From Aulostomus chinensis (taxonomy: Eukaryota; Chordata; Actinopteri; Syngnathiformes; Aulostomidae), in contig JBBMOA010000001.1 in assembly GCA_037954235.1 (NCBI GenBank), positions 12,229,980 to 12,293,979 on the forward strand: 64,000 bases of DNA, given 5' to 3'. Both the position numbers and the translations under genes were made by a program. Below, in pieces: positions 1 through 15,028 of the stretch; position 1 is the stretch's first letter, and the number at the start of each line of letters is the position of its first letter. The notes beneath the pieces were generated by a model that was given only the letters and a program-made list of their open reading frames with translations, searched no databases and was not told the origin of the DNA.

Positions 1-849
1 GTAATATAGTAAGTGTTTCGAATAACCTCAAAGTGATGCTGACAGTCATGTAGTAAGAGTTGCTACGAAACTCAAAATAATGCGACAGTGATGTCAGAAA
101 AATTGCTAAAGATCTCAAAATGATGCGACAGTGATTTAGTAAGAATTGCTCATGAACTCAAAATGATGCTAACAGTAATGTAGTGATAGTTGCTAATCAA
201 GTTGGTGATGCTTACAGTAATGTAGTAAGTGTTTCGAATAACCTCCAAGTGATGCTGACAGTCATGTAGTAAGAGTTGCGACGAACCTCAAAATAATGCG
301 CCAGTAATGTAGTAAAAGTTGCTACGAACCTCAAAATATTGCGACAGTGATGTCGGAAGAATTGCTAATGAACTGAAAATGATGCTAACAGTAATGAAGT
401 GATAGTTGCTAATCAACTCAGTGATGCTTACAGTAATGTAGTAAGAGTTTCGAACAACCTCAAAGTGATGCTGACAGTCATTTAGTTAGAGTTGCTAATG
501 AACTCAATTTAATGCTACAGTGATGTCGTGAGAATTGCTCAATAACTCAAAATGATGCTGACAGTCATGTACTAAGAGTTGCTACGAACTTAAAATAATG
601 CAACAGTAATGTAGTAAGAGGTGCTACGAACCTCAAAATATTGCGACAGTGATGTCGGAAGAATTGCTAATGAACTCAAGATGATGCTAACAGTAATGGA
701 GTGAAACTTTCGAACAACCTCAAAGTTATCCTGACAGTCATGTAGTAAGTGTTGCTACGAACCTCAAAATAATGCGACAGTAATGTAGTAAAAGTTGCTA
801 CGAACCTAAAAAAATATTGCGACAGTGATGTCGGAAGAATTGCTAATGA

Positions 850-3447
850 ACTCAAGATGATGCTAACAGTAATGTAGTGATAGTTGCTAAGAAACTCAGT
901 GATGCTTACAGTAATGTAGTAAGAGTTTCGAACAACCTCAAAGTGATGCTGACAGTCATTTAGTAAGAGTTGCCAATGAACTCAATTCAATGCTACAGTG
1001 ATGTCGTGAGAATTGCTGATAAACTCAAAATGATGCTAACAGTAATGTAGTGATAGTTGCTATAAAAATCAAAGTGATGCTGACAGTAATGTAGTAAGAG
1101 TTGCTACGGACCTTAAAATAATGCAACAATAATGTAGTAAGAGTTGCTACGAACCTCAAAATATTGCGACAGTGATGTCGGAAGAATTGCTAATGATCTC
1201 AAAATGATGCGACAGTGATGTAGTAAGAATTGCTAATGAACTCAAAATGATGCTAACAGTAATGGAGTGAAACTTTCGAATAACCTCAAAGTGATGCTGA
1301 CAGTCATGTAGTAAGAGTTGCTACGAACCTCAAAATATTGCGACAGTGATGTCGGAAGAATTGCTAATGAACTCAAGATGATGCTAACAGCAATGTAGTG
1401 ATAGTTGCTAAGAAACTCAGTGATGCTTACAGCAATGTAGTAAGAGTTTCGAATAACCTCAAAGTGATGCTGAGTCATTTAGTAAGAGTTGCTAATGAAC
1501 TCAGTTCAATGCTACAGTGATTTCGTGACAATTGCTCAACAACTCAAAATGATGCTAACAGTAATGTAGTGATAGTTGCTAATAAACTCAAAGTGAAGCT
1601 GACAGTAATGTAGTAAGTGTTGCTACGAACCTTAAAATAATGAAACAAAAATGTAGTAAGAGTTGCAACGAACCTCAAAATAATGTAACAGTGATGTCAG
1701 AAGAATTGGTAATGATCTCAAAATGATGCGACAGTGATGTCGGAAGAATTGCTAATGAACTCAGAATGATGCTAACAGTCATGGAGTGAACGTTTCGAAT
1801 AACCTTAAAGTGATACTTACAGTCATGTAGTAAGTCTTGCTACGAACCTCAAAATAATGCGACAGTATTGTCGTAAAAGTTGCTACGAACCTCAAAATAT
1901 TGCGACAGTGATGTCGGAAGGATTGCTAATGAACTCAAGATGATGCTAACAGTAATGTAGTGATAGTTGCTAAGAAACTCAGTGATGCTTAAAGTAATGT
2001 AGTAAGAGTTTCGAACAACCTCAAAGTGATGCTGACAGTAATTTAGTAGAGTTGCCAATGAATTCAGTTCAATGCTACAGTGATGTCGTGAGAATTGCTC
2101 AACAACTCAAAATGATGCTAACAGTAATGTAGTGATAGTTACTAATTAACTCAAGATGATGCTAACAGTAATGTAGTGATAGTTGCTAAGAAACTCAGTG
2201 ATGCTTACAGTAATGTAGTAAGAGTTTCGAACAACCTCAAAGTGATGCTGACAATCATTTAGTAAGATTTGCCAATGAACTCAATTCAATGCTACAGTGA
2301 TGTCGTGAGAATTGCTGATAAACTCAAAATGATGCTAACAGTAATGTAGTGATAGTTGCTATAAAAATCAAAGTGATGCTGACAGTAATGTAGTAAGAGT
2401 TGCTACGGACCTTAAAATAATGCAACAATAATGTAGTAAGAGTTGCTACGAACCTCAAAATATTGCGACAGTGATGTCGGAAGAATTGCTAATGATCTCA
2501 AAATGATGCGACAGTGATGTAGTAAGAATTGCTAATGAACTCAAAATGATGCTAACAGTAATGGAGTGAACGTTTCGAATAACCTCAAAGTGATGCTGAC
2601 AGTCATGTAGTAAGAGTTGCTACGAACCTCAAAATATTGCGACAGTGATGTCGGAAGAATTGCTAATGAACTCAAGATGATGCTAACAGCAATGTAGTGA
2701 TAGTTGCTAAGAAACTCAGTGATGCTTACAGCAATGTAGTAAGAGTTTCGAATAACCTCAAAGTGATGCTGAGTCATTTAGTAAGAGTTGCTAATGAACT
2801 CAGTTCAATGCTACAGTGATTTCGTGACAATTGCTCAACAACTCAAAATGATGCTAACAGTAATGTAGTGATAGTTGCTAATAAACTCAAAGTGAAGCTG
2901 ACAGTAATGTAGTAAGTGTTGCTACGAACCTTAAAATAATGAAACAAAAATGTAGTAAGAGTTGCAACGAACCTCAAAATAATGTAACAGTGATGTCAGA
3001 AGAATTGGTAATGATCTCAAAATGATGCGACAGTGATGTCGGAAGAATTGCTAATGAACTCAGAATGATGCTAACAGTCATGGAGTGAACGTTTCGAATA
3101 ACCTTAAAGTGATACTTACAGTCATGTAGTAAGTCTTGCTACGAACCTCAAAATAATGCGACAGTATTGTAGTAAAAGTTGCTACGAACCTCAAAATATT
3201 GCGACAGTGATGTCGGAAGGATTGCTAATGAACTCAAGATGATGCTAACAGTAATGTAGTGATAGTTGCTAAGAAACTCAGTGATGCTTAAAGTAATGTA
3301 GTAAGAGTTTCGAACAACCTCAAAGTGATGCTGACAGTAATTTAGTAGAGTTGCCAATGAATTCAGTTCAATGCTACAGTGATGTCGTGAGAATTGCTCA
3401 ACAACTCAAAATGATGCTAACAGTAATGTAGTGATAGTTACTAATTA
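850..3447 (+). repeat. Two tandem copies of a 1299-bp satellite block
   Basis: Positions 850-2148 and 2149-3447 are near-identical at an exact offset of 1299 bp, about 30 monomers. Features at 951, 1242 and 1849 recur at 2250, 2541 and 3148 with only scattered substitutions, for example GAAACTTTCG at about 1268 versus GAACGTTTCG at about 2567. The internal junction lies in a CTAATTAACTCAA step. The near identity over a block far longer than the 216-bp composite points to a recent unequal exchange. Confidence 0.88.
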
Positions 3448-6400
3448 ACTCAAAGTGATGCTGACAGTAATGTAGTGATAGTTGCTAATAAACTCAAAGT
3501 GATGCTGACAGTAATGTAGTAAGAGTTGCTACGAACCTCAAAATATTGCGACAGTGATGTCGGAAGAATTGCTAATGAACTCAAGATGATGCTAACAGTA
3601 ATGTAGTGATAGTTGCTAATCAACTCAGTCATGCATACAGTGATGTAGTAAGTGTTTCGAATAACCTCAAAGTGATGCTGACGGTCATGTAGTAAGAGTT
3701 GCTACGAACCTCAAAATAATGCGAAAGTAATGTCGTAAAAGTTGCTACAAACCTCAAAATATTGCTACAGTGATGTCAGAAGAATTGCTAATGAACTCAA
3801 GATGATGCTAAAAACAATGTAGTGGTAGTTGCTAATCAAGTCAGTGATGCTTACAGTGATGTAGTAAGTGTTTCGAACAACCTCAAAGTGATGCTGACAG
3901 TCATGTAGAAAGAGTTGCTACGAACCTCAAAATAATGCGACAGTGATGTCGGAAGAATTGCTAATAAACTCAAAATGATGCTAACAGTAATGTAGTGATA
4001 GTTGCTAAAAAACTCAAAGTGATGCTGACAGTAATGTAGTAAGAGTTGCTACGAACTTTAAAATAATGCAACAATAATGTAGTAAGAGTTGCTACGAACC
4101 TCAAAATATTCCGACAGTGATGTCAGAAGAATTGCTAATGAACTCAAGATGATGCTAACAGTAATGGAGTGAAACTTTCGAATAACCTCAAAGTGATGCT
4201 GACAGTCATGTACTAAGAGTTGCTACGAACCTCAAAATAATGCGACAGTGATGTCGCAAGAACTGCTAATGAACTCAAAATGATGCTAACTGTAATGTAG
4301 TGATAGTTTCTAATCAAGTCAGTAATGCTTACAGTAATGTAGTAAGAGTTGCTACGAACCTCAAAATAATGCAACAGTGATGTCAGAAGAATTGCTAAAG
4401 ATCTTAAAATGATGCGACAGTGATGTCGGAAGAATTGCTAATGAACTCAAGATGATGCTAATAGTAATGTAGTGATAGTTGCTAAGAAACTCAGTGACGC
4501 TTACAGTAATGTAGTAAGAGTTTCGAACATCCTCAAAGTGATGCTGACAGTCATTTCGTAAGAGTTGCTAATGAACTCAATTTAATGCTGCAGTGATGTC
4601 GTGAGAATTGCTCAACAACTCAAAATGATGCTAACAGTAATGCAGTGATAGTTGCTAATCAACTCAGTCATGCTTACAGTAATGTAGTAAGTGTTTCGAA
4701 TAACCTCAAAGTGATGCTGACAGTCATGTAGTAAGAGTTGCTACGAACCTCAAAATAATGCGAAAGTAATGTAGTAAAATATGCTACGAACCTCAAAATA
4801 TTGCGACAGTGATGTCGGAAGAATTGCTAATGAACTCAAGATGATGCTAACAGTAATGGAGTGAAACTTTCGATTAACCTCAAAGTGATGCTGACAGTCA
4901 TGTACTAAGAGTTGCTACGAACCTCAAGATAATGCGACAGTGATGTCGGAAAAATTGCGAATGAACTAAAAATGATGCTAACAGTAATGTAGTGATAGTT
5001 GCTAATGAAGTCAGTAATGCTTACAGTAATGTAGTAAGAGTTGCTACGAACCTCAAAATAATGCGACAGTAATGTAGTAAAAGTTGCTACGAACCTCAAA
5101 ATATTGCGACAGTGATGTCGGAAGAATTGCTAATGAACTCAAAATGATGCTAACAGTAATGTAGTGATAGTTGCTAATCAAGTCAGTGATGCTTACAGTA
5201 ATGTAGTAAGTGTTTCGAATAACCTCAAAGTGATGCTGACAGACATGTAGTAAGAGTTGCTACGAACCTCAAAATAATGCGACAGTGATGTCAGAAGAAT
5301 TGCTAATGATCTCAAAATGATGCGACAGTGATGTCGTAAGAATTGCTCATGACCTCAAAATGATGCTAACAGTAATGGAGTGAAAGTTTCCAATAACCTC
5401 AAAGTGATGCTTACAGTCATGTAGTAAGTGTTGCTACGAACCTCAAAATAATGCGACAGTAATGTAGTAAAAGTTGCTACGAACCTCAAAATATTGCGAC
5501 AGTGATGTCGGAAGAATTTCGAATGAACTCAAAATGATGCTAACAGTAATGTAGTGATAGTTGCTAATCAAGTCAGTGATGCTTACAGTAATGTAGAAAG
5601 AGTTTCGAATAACCTCAAAGTGATGCTGACAGTCATGTACTAAGAGTTGCTACGAACCTCAAAATAATGCGACAGTAATATAGTAAAAGTTGCTACGAAC
5701 CTCAAAATATTGCGACAGTGATGTCGGAAGAATTGCAAATGAACTCAAGATGATGCTAACAGTAATGGAGTGAAACTTTCGAATAACCTCAAAGTGATGC
5801 TGACAGTCATGTAGTAAGAGTTGCTACGAACCTCAAAATAATGCGACAGTAATGTAGTAAAAGTTGCTACGAACCTCAAAATATTGCGACAGTGATGTCG
5901 GAAGGATTGCTAATGAACTCAAGATGATGCTAACAGTAATGTAGTGATAGTTGCTAAGAAACTCAGTGATGCTTAAAGTAATGTAGTAAGAGTTTCGAAC
6001 AACCTCAAAGTGATGCTGACAGTAATTTAGTAGAGTTGCCAATGAATTCAGTTCAATGTTACAGTGATGTCGTGAGAATTGCTCAACAACTCAAAATGAT
6101 GCTAACAGTAATGTAGTGATAGTTACTAATTAACTCAAAGTGATGCTGACAGTAATGTAGTGATAGTTGCTAATAAACTCAAAGTGATGCTGACAGTAAT
6201 GTAGTAAGAGTTGCTACGAACCTCAAAATATTGCGACAGTGATGTCGGAAGAATTGCTAATGAACTCAAGATGATGCTAACAGTAATGTAGTGATAGTTG
6301 CTAATCAACTCAGTCATGCATACAGTGATGTAGTAAGTGTTTCGAATAACCTCAAAGTGATGCTGACGGTCATGTAGTAAGAGTTGCTACGAACCTCAAA

Positions 6401-7970
6401 ATAATGCGAAAGTAATGTCGTAAAAGTTGCTACAAACCTCAAAATATTGCTACAGTGATGTCAGAAGAATTGCTAATGAACTCAAGATGATGCTAAAAAC
6501 AATGTAGTGGTAGTTGCTAATCAAGTCAGTGATGCTTACAGTGATGTAGTAAGTGTTTCGAACAACCTCAAAGTGATGCTGACAGTCATGTAGAAAGAGT
6601 TGCTACGAACCTCAAAATAATGCGACAGTGATGTCGGAAGAATTGCTAATAAACTCAAAATGATGCTAACAGTAATGTAGTGATAGTTGCTAAAAAACTC
6701 AAAGTGATGCTGACAGTAATGTAGTAAGAGTTGCTACGAACTTTAAAATAATGCAACAATAATGTAGTAAGAGTTGCTACGAACCTCAAAATATTCCGAC
6801 AGTGATGTCAGAAGAATTGCTAATGAACTCAAGATGATGCTAACAGTAATGGAGTGAAACTTTCGAATAACCTCAAAGTGATGCTGACAGTCATGTACTA
6901 AGAGTTGCTACGAACCTCAAAATAATGCGACAGTGATGTCGCAAGAACTGCTAATGAACTCAAAATGATGCTAACTGTAATGTAGTGATAGTTTCTAATC
7001 AAGTCAGTAATGCTTACAGTAATGTAGTAAGAGTTGCTACGAACCTCAAAATAATGCAACAGTGATGTCAGAAGAATTGCTAAAGATCTTAAAATGATGC
7101 GACAGTGATGTCGGAAGAATTGCTAATGAACTCAAGATGATGCTAATAGTAATGTAGTGATAGTTGCTAAGAAACTCAGTGACGCTTACAGTAATGTAGT
7201 AAGAGTTTCGAACATCCTCAAAGTGATGCTGACAGTCATTTCGTAAGAGTTGCTAATGAACTCAATTTAATGCTGCAGTGATGTCGTGAGAATTGCTCAA
7301 CAACTCAAAATGATGCTAACAGTAATGCAGTGATAGTTGCTAATCAACTCAGTCATGCTTACAGTAATGTAGTAAGTGTTTCGAATAACCTCAAAGTGAT
7401 GCTGACAGTCATGTAGTAAGAGTTGCTACGAACCTCAAAATAATGCGAAAGTAATGTAGTAAAATATGCTACGAACCTCAAAATATTGCGACAGTGATGT
7501 CGGAAGAATTGCTAATGAACTCAAGATGATGCTAACAGTAATGGAGTGAAACTTTCGATTAACCTCAAAGTGATGCTGACAGTCATGTACTAAGAGTTGC
7601 TACGAACCTCAAGATAATGCGACAGTGATGTCGGAAAAATTGCGAATGAACTAAAAATGATGCTAACAGTAATGTAGTGATAGTTGCTAATCAAGTCAGT
7701 AATGCTTACAGTAATGTAGTAAGAGTAGCTACGAACCTCAAAATAATGCGACAGTAATGTAGTAAAAGTTGCTACGAACCTCAAAATATTGCGACAGTGA
7801 TGTCGGAAGAATTGCTAATGAACTCAAAATGATGCTAACAGTAATGTAGTGATAGTTGCTAATCAAGTCAGTGATGCTTACAGTAATGTAGTAAGTGTTT
7901 CGAATAACCTCAAAGTGATGCTGACAGACATGTAGTAAGAGTTGCTACGAACCTCAAAATAATGCGACAG
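3137..7970 (+). repeat. Two copies of a 2.15-kb satellite block at 2685-bp offset
   Basis: Positions about 3137-5285 match about 5822-7970 almost base for base at an offset of 2685 bp (about 62 monomers). Private variants are shared, such as GGAAGGATTGC, TGATGCTAAAAACAATG and TTCGAACATCC. The 536 bp between the copies (5286-5821) are ordinary satellite. The start of the first copy lies inside the second copy of the 1299-bp duplication, so that duplication probably came first. Ends were placed by eye and may be off by one monomer. Confidence 0.85.
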
Positions 7971-10900
7971 TAATGTAGTAAAAGTTGCTACGAACCTCAA
8001 AATATTGCGACAGTGATGTCGGAAGAATTGCTAATGAACTCAAAATGATGCTAACAGTAATGTAGTGATAGTTGCTAAGAAACTCAGTGATGCTTACAGT
8101 AATGTAGTAAGAGTTTCGAACAACCTCAAAGTGATGCTGACAGTCATTTAGTAAGAGTTGCTAATGAACTCGATTTAATGCTACAGTGATGTCGTGAGAA
8201 TTGCTCAACAACTCAAAATGATGCTAACAGTAATGTAGTGATAGTTGCTAATAACCTCAAAGTGATGCTGACAGTCATGTAGTAAGAGTTGCTACGAACC
8301 TTAAAATAATGCAACAAAAATGTAGTAAGAGTTGCTACGAACCTCAAAATAATGCGACAGTAATGTAGTAAACGTTGCTACGAACCTCAAAATATTGCGA
8401 AAGTGATGTCGGAAGAATTGCTAATGAACTCAAAATGATGCTAAAAGTAATGTAGTGATAGTTGCTAATCAACTCAGTGATGCTTACAGTAATGTAGTAA
8501 GTGTTTCGAATAACCTCAAAGTGATGCTTACAGTCATGTAGTAAGAGTTGCTACGAACCTCAAAATATTGCGACAGTGATGTCGGAAGAATTGCTAATGA
8601 ACTCAAGATGATACTAACAGTCATGTAGTGATAGTTGCTAAGAAACTCAGTGATGCTTACAGTAATGTAGTAAGAGTTTCGAACAACCTCAAAGTGATGC
8701 TGACAGTCATTTAGTAAGAGTTGCTAATGAACTCAATTCAATGCTACAGTGATGTCGTGAGAATTGCTCATGAACTGAAGATGATGCTAACAGTAATGGA
8801 GTGAAACTTTCGAATAACCTCAAAGTGATGCTAACAGTCATGTAGAAAGTGTTGCTACGAACCTCAAAATAATGCGACAGTAATGTAGTAAAAGTTGCTA
8901 CGAACCTCAAAATATTGCGACAGTGATGTCGGAAGAATTGCTGATGAACTCAAGATGATGCTAACAGTAATGTAGTGGTAGTTGCTAATCAAGTCAGTGA
9001 TGCTTACAGTAATGTAGTAAGTGTTTCGAACAACCTCAAAGTGATGCTGATAGTCATGTAGTAAGAGTTGCTACGAACCTCAAAATAATGCGACAGTGAT
9101 GTCGGAAGAATTGCTAAAGATCTCAAAATGATGCGACAGTGATGTCAGAAGAATTGGTAATGATCTCACAATGATGCTAACAGTAATGGAGTGAATGTTT
9201 CGAATAACCTGAAAGTGATGCTGACAGTCATGTACTAAGAGTTGCTACGAATCTCAAAATAATGCGACAGTAATTTCGTAAAAGTTGCTACAACCTCAAA
9301 ATATTGCGACATTGATGTCCGAGAATTGCTAACGAACTCAAGATGATGCTAAATGTAATGGAGTGAAACTTTCGAATAACCTCAAATTGATGCTTACAGT
9401 CATGTCCTAAGAGTTGCTACGAACCTCAAAATAATGCGACAGTAATGTAGTAAAAGTTGCAACGAACCTCAAAATATTGCGAAGGTGATGTCGGAAGAAT
9501 TGCTCATGAACTCAAGATGATGCTAACAGTAATGGAGTGAAACTTTCGAATAACCTCAAAGTGATGCTTACAGTCATGAAGTAAGTGTTGCTACGAACCT
9601 CAAAATAATGCGACAGTAATGTAGTAAAAGTTGCTACGAACCTCAAAATATTGCGAGAGAATAAGAGTTGCTAATGAACTCAATTCAATGCTACAGTGAT
9701 GTCGTGAGAATTGCTCATGAACTCAAAATGATGCTAACAGTAATGTACTGATAGTTGCTAATAAACTCAAAGTGATGCTGACAGTAATGTAGTAAGAGTT
9801 GCTTGGAACCTCAAAATAATGTGACAGTGACGTCAGAAGAATTGCTAATGATCTCAAAATGATGCGACAGTGATTTAGTAATAATTGCTAATGAACTCAA
9901 AATGATGCTAACAGTAATGGAGTGAACGTTTCGAATAACCTCAAAGTGATGCTGACAGTCATGTACTAAGAGTTGCTACGAACCTCAAAATAATGCTTCA
10001 GTAATGTAGTAAAAGTTGCTACGAACCTCAAAATATTGCAACAGTGATGTCGGAAGTATTGCTAATGAACTCAAGATGATGCTAACAGTAATGGAGTGAA
10101 ACTTTCGAATAATCTCAAAGTGATGCTGACAGTCATGTAGTAAGAGTTGCTACGAACCTCAAAATAATGTGAAAGTAATGTAGTAAAAGTTGCTACGAAC
10201 CTCAAAATATTGCGACAGTGATTTCGGAAGAATTGCTAATGAACTCAAAATGATGCTAACAGTAATGTAGTGAAAGTTGCGAATCAACTCAGTGATGCTT
10301 ACAGTAATGTAGTAAGTGTTTCGAATAACCTCAAAGTGATGCTAACAGTCATGTACTAAGAGTTGCTACGAACCTCAAAATAATGCGACAGTAATGTAGG
10401 AAAAGTTGCTACGAACCTCAAAATATTGCGACAGTGATGTCGGAAGAATTGCTAATGAACTCAAAATGATGCTAACAGTAATGTAGTGATAATTTCTAAT
10501 CAAGTCAGTGATGCTTACAGTACTGTAGTAAGTGTTTCGAATAACCTCAAAGTGATGCTGACAGTCATATAGTAAGAGTTGCTACGAACCTCAAAATAAT
10601 GCGACAGTAATGTAGTAAAAGTTGCTACGAACCTCAAAATAATGCGACAGTGACGTAAGAAGAATTGCTAATGATCTCAAAATGATGCGACAGTGATGTA
10701 GTAAGAATTGCGAATGAACTCAAAATGATGCTAACAGTAATGGAGTGAACGTTTCGAATAACCTCAAAGTGATGCTGACAATCTTGTACTAAGAGTTGCT
10801 ACAAACCTCAAAATAATGCGACAGTGATGTCGGAAGAATTGCTAATGATCTCAAAATGATGCGACAGTGATGTAGTTAGAATTGCTAATGAACTCAAAAT

Positions 10901-13900
10901 GATGCTAACAGTAATGGAGTGAAACTTTCGAATAATCTCAAAGTGATGCTTAGAGTCATGTCGTAAGTGTTGCTACGAACCTCAAAATATTGCGACAGTG
11001 ATGTCGGAAGAATTGCTATTGAACTCAAGATGATGCTAACAGTAATGTAGTGAAAGTTGCTAAGAAACTCAGTGATGCTTACAGTAATGTAGTAAGAGTT
11101 TCGAACAACCTCAAAGTGATGCTGACAGTCATTTAGTAAGAGTTGCTAATGAACTCAATTCAATGCTACAGTGATGTCGTGAGAATATCTCAACAACTCA
11201 AAATGATGCTAACAGTAATGTAGTGATAGTTGCTAATAAACTCAAAGTGACGCTGACAGTAATGTAGTAAGAGTTGCTACGAACCTTAAAAAAATGAAAC
11301 AATAATGTAGTAAGAGTTGCTACGAACCTCAAAATAATGCGACAGTGATGTCGTAAGAATTGCTAATGAACTCAAAATGATGCTAACAGTAATGGAGTGA
11401 ATCTTTCGAATAACCTCAAAGTGATGCTGACAGTCATGTAGAAAGTGTTGCTACGAACCTCAAAATAATGCGACAGTAATGTAGTAAAAGTTAATACGAA
11501 CCTCAAAATATTGCGACAGTGATGTCGGAAGAACTGCTAATGAACTCAAAATGATGCTAACAGTAATGTTATGATAGTTGCTAATTAACTCAGTGATGCT
11601 TAAAGTAATGTAGTAAGTGTTTCGAACAACCTCAAAGTGATGCTGACAGTCATGTAGTAAGAGTTGCTACGAACCTCAAAATAATGCGACAGTGATGTCA
11701 TGAGAATTGCTCAAGATCTCAAAATGATGCGACAGTGATTTAGTAAGAATTGCTAATGAACTCAAAATGATGCTAACAGGAATGGAGTGAACGTTTCGAA
11801 TAACCTCAAAGTGATGCTGACAGTCATGTACTAAGAGTTGCTACGAACCTCAAAATAATGCGACAGTAATGCAGTAAAAGTTGCAACGAACCTCAAAATA
11901 TTGCGAAAGTGATGTCGGAAGAATTGCAAATGAACTCAAGATGATGCTAACAGTAATGGAGTGAAACTTTCGAACAACCTCAAAGTGATGCTGACAGTCA
12001 TGTAGTAAGTGTTGCGACGAACCTCAAAATAATGCGACAGTAATGTAGTAAAAGTTAATACGAACCTCAAAATATTGCGACAGTGATGTCGGAAGAACTG
12101 CTAATAAACTCAAAATGATGCTAACAGTAATGTAGTGAAAGTTGCTAATCAACTCAGTGATGCTTACAGTAATGTAGTAAGTGTTTCGAATAACCTCAAA
12201 GTGATGCTGACAGTCATGTAGCAAGAGTTGCTACGAACCTCAAAATAATGTCACAGTGATGTCAGAAGAATTGCTAATGATCTCAAAATGATGCGACAGT
12301 GATGTAGTAAGAATTGCTAGTGAACTCAAAATGATGCTAACAGTAATGGAGTGAAAGTTTCGAATAACCTCAAAGTGATGCTGACAGTCATGTACTAAGA
12401 GTTGCTACGAACCTCAAAATAATGCGACAGTAATGTAGTGAAAGTTGCTACATACCTCAAAATATTGCGACAGTGATGTAGTAAGAATTGCTAATGAACT
12501 CAAAATGATGCTAACAGTAATGTAGTGATAGTTGCTAATCAACTCAGTGATGCTTACAGTAATGTAGTAAGTGTTTCGAACAACCTCAAAGTGATGCTGA
12601 CAGTCATGTAGTAAGAGTTGCTACGAACCTCAAAATAATGCGACAGTGATGTCATAAGAATTGCTAAAGATCTCAAAATGATGCGACAGTGATGTAGTAA
12701 GAATTGCTAGTGAACTCAAAATGATGCTAACATTAATGGAGTGAAAGTTTCGAATAACCTCAAAGAGATGCTGATAGTCATGTAGTAAGAGTTGCTACGA
12801 ACCTCAAAATAATGCGACAGTAATGTAGTAAAAGTTGCTACGAACCTCAAAATATTGCGACAGTGATGTCGGAAGAATTGCTAATGAACTCAAAATGATG
12901 CTAATAGTAATGTAGTGATAGTTGCTAATCAACTCATTGATGCTTACAGTAATGTAGTAAGTGTTTCGAACAACCTCAAAGTGACGCTGACAGTCATGTA
13001 GTAAGAGTTGCTTCTAACCTCAAAATGATGCTAAAAGTAATGTAGTGATAGTTGCTAATGAACTCAAAGTGATGCTGACAGTAATGTAGTGATAGTTGCT
13101 AATGAACTCAAAGTGATGCTGACAGTCATGTAGTAAGAGCTGCTTCGAACCTCAAAGTAATGCGACAGTGATGTCAAAAGAATTGTTCATGATCTCAAAC
13201 TGATGCGACAGTGATGTAGTAAGAATTGCTAATGATCTCAAAATGATGCGACAGTGATTTAGTAAGAATTGCTAATGAAATCAAAATGATGCTAACAGTA
13301 ATGGAGTGAACGTTTCGAATAACCTCAAAGTGATGCTTACAGTCATGTACTAAGTGTTGCTACGAACCTCAAAATAATGCGACAGTAATGTAGTAAAAGT
13401 TGCTACGAACCTCAAAATATTGCGACAGTGATGTCGGAAGAATTGCTAATAAAGTCAAAATGATGCTCACAGTAATGTAGTGATAGTTGCTAATCAACTC
13501 AGTGATGCTTACAGTAATGTAGTAAGTGTTTCGAATAACCTCAAAGTGATGCTGACTTTCACGTACTAAGAGTTGCTACGAACCTCAAAATAATGCGACA
13601 GTAATGTAGTAAAAGTTGCTACGAACCTCAAAATATAGCGACAATGATGTCGGAAGAATCGCTAATGAACTTAAAATGATGCTAACAGTAATGTCGTGAT
13701 AGTTGCGAATCAAGTCAGTGATGCTTACAGTAATGTAGTAAGAGTTGCTAGGAACCTCAAAATAATGCAACAGTGATGTCGGAAGAATTGCTAATGATCT
13801 CAAAATGATGCGACAGTGACGTAGTAAGAATTGCTAATGAACTCAAAATGATGCTAACAGTAATGGAGTGAAAGTTTCGAATAACCTCAAAGTGATGCTG

Positions 13901-15028
13901 ACAGTCATGTAGTAAGTGCTGCTACGAACCTCAAAATATTGCGACAGTGATGTCGGAAGAATTGCTAATGAACTCAAGATGATGCTAACAGTAATGTAGT
14001 GATAGTTGCTAAGAAACTCAAAATGATGCTAACAGTAATGGAGTGAAACTTTCGAATAACCCCAAAGTGATGCTTACAGTCATGTAGTAAGTGTTGCTAC
14101 GAACCTCAAAATAATGCGACAGTAATGTAGTAAAAGTTGCTACGAACCTCAAAATATTGCAACAGTGATGTCGGAAGAATTGCTAAAGATCTCAAAATGA
14201 TGCGACAGTGATGTCAGAAGAATTGGTAATGAACTCAAAATGATGCTGACAGTAATGTAGTGATAGTTGCTACGAACCTCAAAATAATGCGACAGTGATG
14301 TCATAAGAATTGCTACAGATCTCAAAATGATGCGACAGTGATGTCAGAAGAATTGGTAATGATCTCAAAATGATGCTAACAGTAATGGAGTGAACGTTTT
14401 GAATAACCTCAAAGTGATGCTGAAAGTCATGTACTAAGAGTTGCTACGAACCTCAAAATAATGCGACAGTAATGTAGTAAAAGTTAATACGAACCTCAAA
14501 ATATTGCGACAGTGATGTCGGAAGAACTGCTAATGAACTCAAAATGATGCTAACAGTAATGTAGTGATAGTTGCTAATCAACTCAGTGATGCTTACAGTA
14601 ATGTAGTAAGTGTTTCGAATAACCTCAAAGTGATGCTGACAGTCATGTAGCAAGAGTTGCTACGAACCTCAAAATAATGTGACAGTGATGTCAGAAGAAT
14701 TGCTAATGATCTCAAAATGATGCGACAGTGATGTAGTAAGAATTGCTAGTGAACTCAAAATGATGCTAACAGTAATGGAGTCAAAGTTTCAAATAACCTC
14801 AAAGAGATGCTGACAGTCATGTAGTAAGAGTTGCTACGAACCTCAAAATAATGCGACAGTGATGTCGGAAGAATTGCTAATGAACTCAAGATGATGCTAA
14901 CAGTAATGTAGTGATAGTTGCTAAGAAACTCAGTGATGCTTACAGTAATGTAGTAAGAGTTTCGAACAACCTCAAAGTGATGCTGACAGTCATTTAGTAA
15001 GAATTGCTAATGAATTCAATTTAATGCT

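Larger units (their letters stand above)
1..15028 (+). repeat. 43-bp satellite array, left block part 1 (plus orientation)
   Basis: Uninterrupted tandem array of AT-rich monomers of 42-44 bp, continuing beyond the left edge of the window. Each monomer reads roughly ATGCT-A-CAGTAATGTAGT, then AGAGTTGCTA, then a variable step, then ACCTCAAA. Subtypes are distinguishable: one with GTGATAGTTGCTAATCAACTC, one with a TTCGAA step (AAGTGTTTCGAATAACCTC), one with TGACAGTCATG, one with GCGACAGTAATG, and one with GATGTCGGAAGAATTGC. The five often follow each other in that order, giving a 216-bp composite unit (42+44+44+43+43). There is no gene here. Repeated short reading frames on the minus strand come from the repeat itself, and every reading frame is periodically stopped. 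Confidence 0.97.

Noticed and set aside
1242..15002. Recurring 60-78-codon minus-strand reading frames with a NYHYITVSIILSSLAILPTSL-type peptide
   Set aside because: They are translations of the satellite itself, recur wherever the repeat phase allows, appear in both blocks, and have no start context, composition or conservation beyond the repeat.
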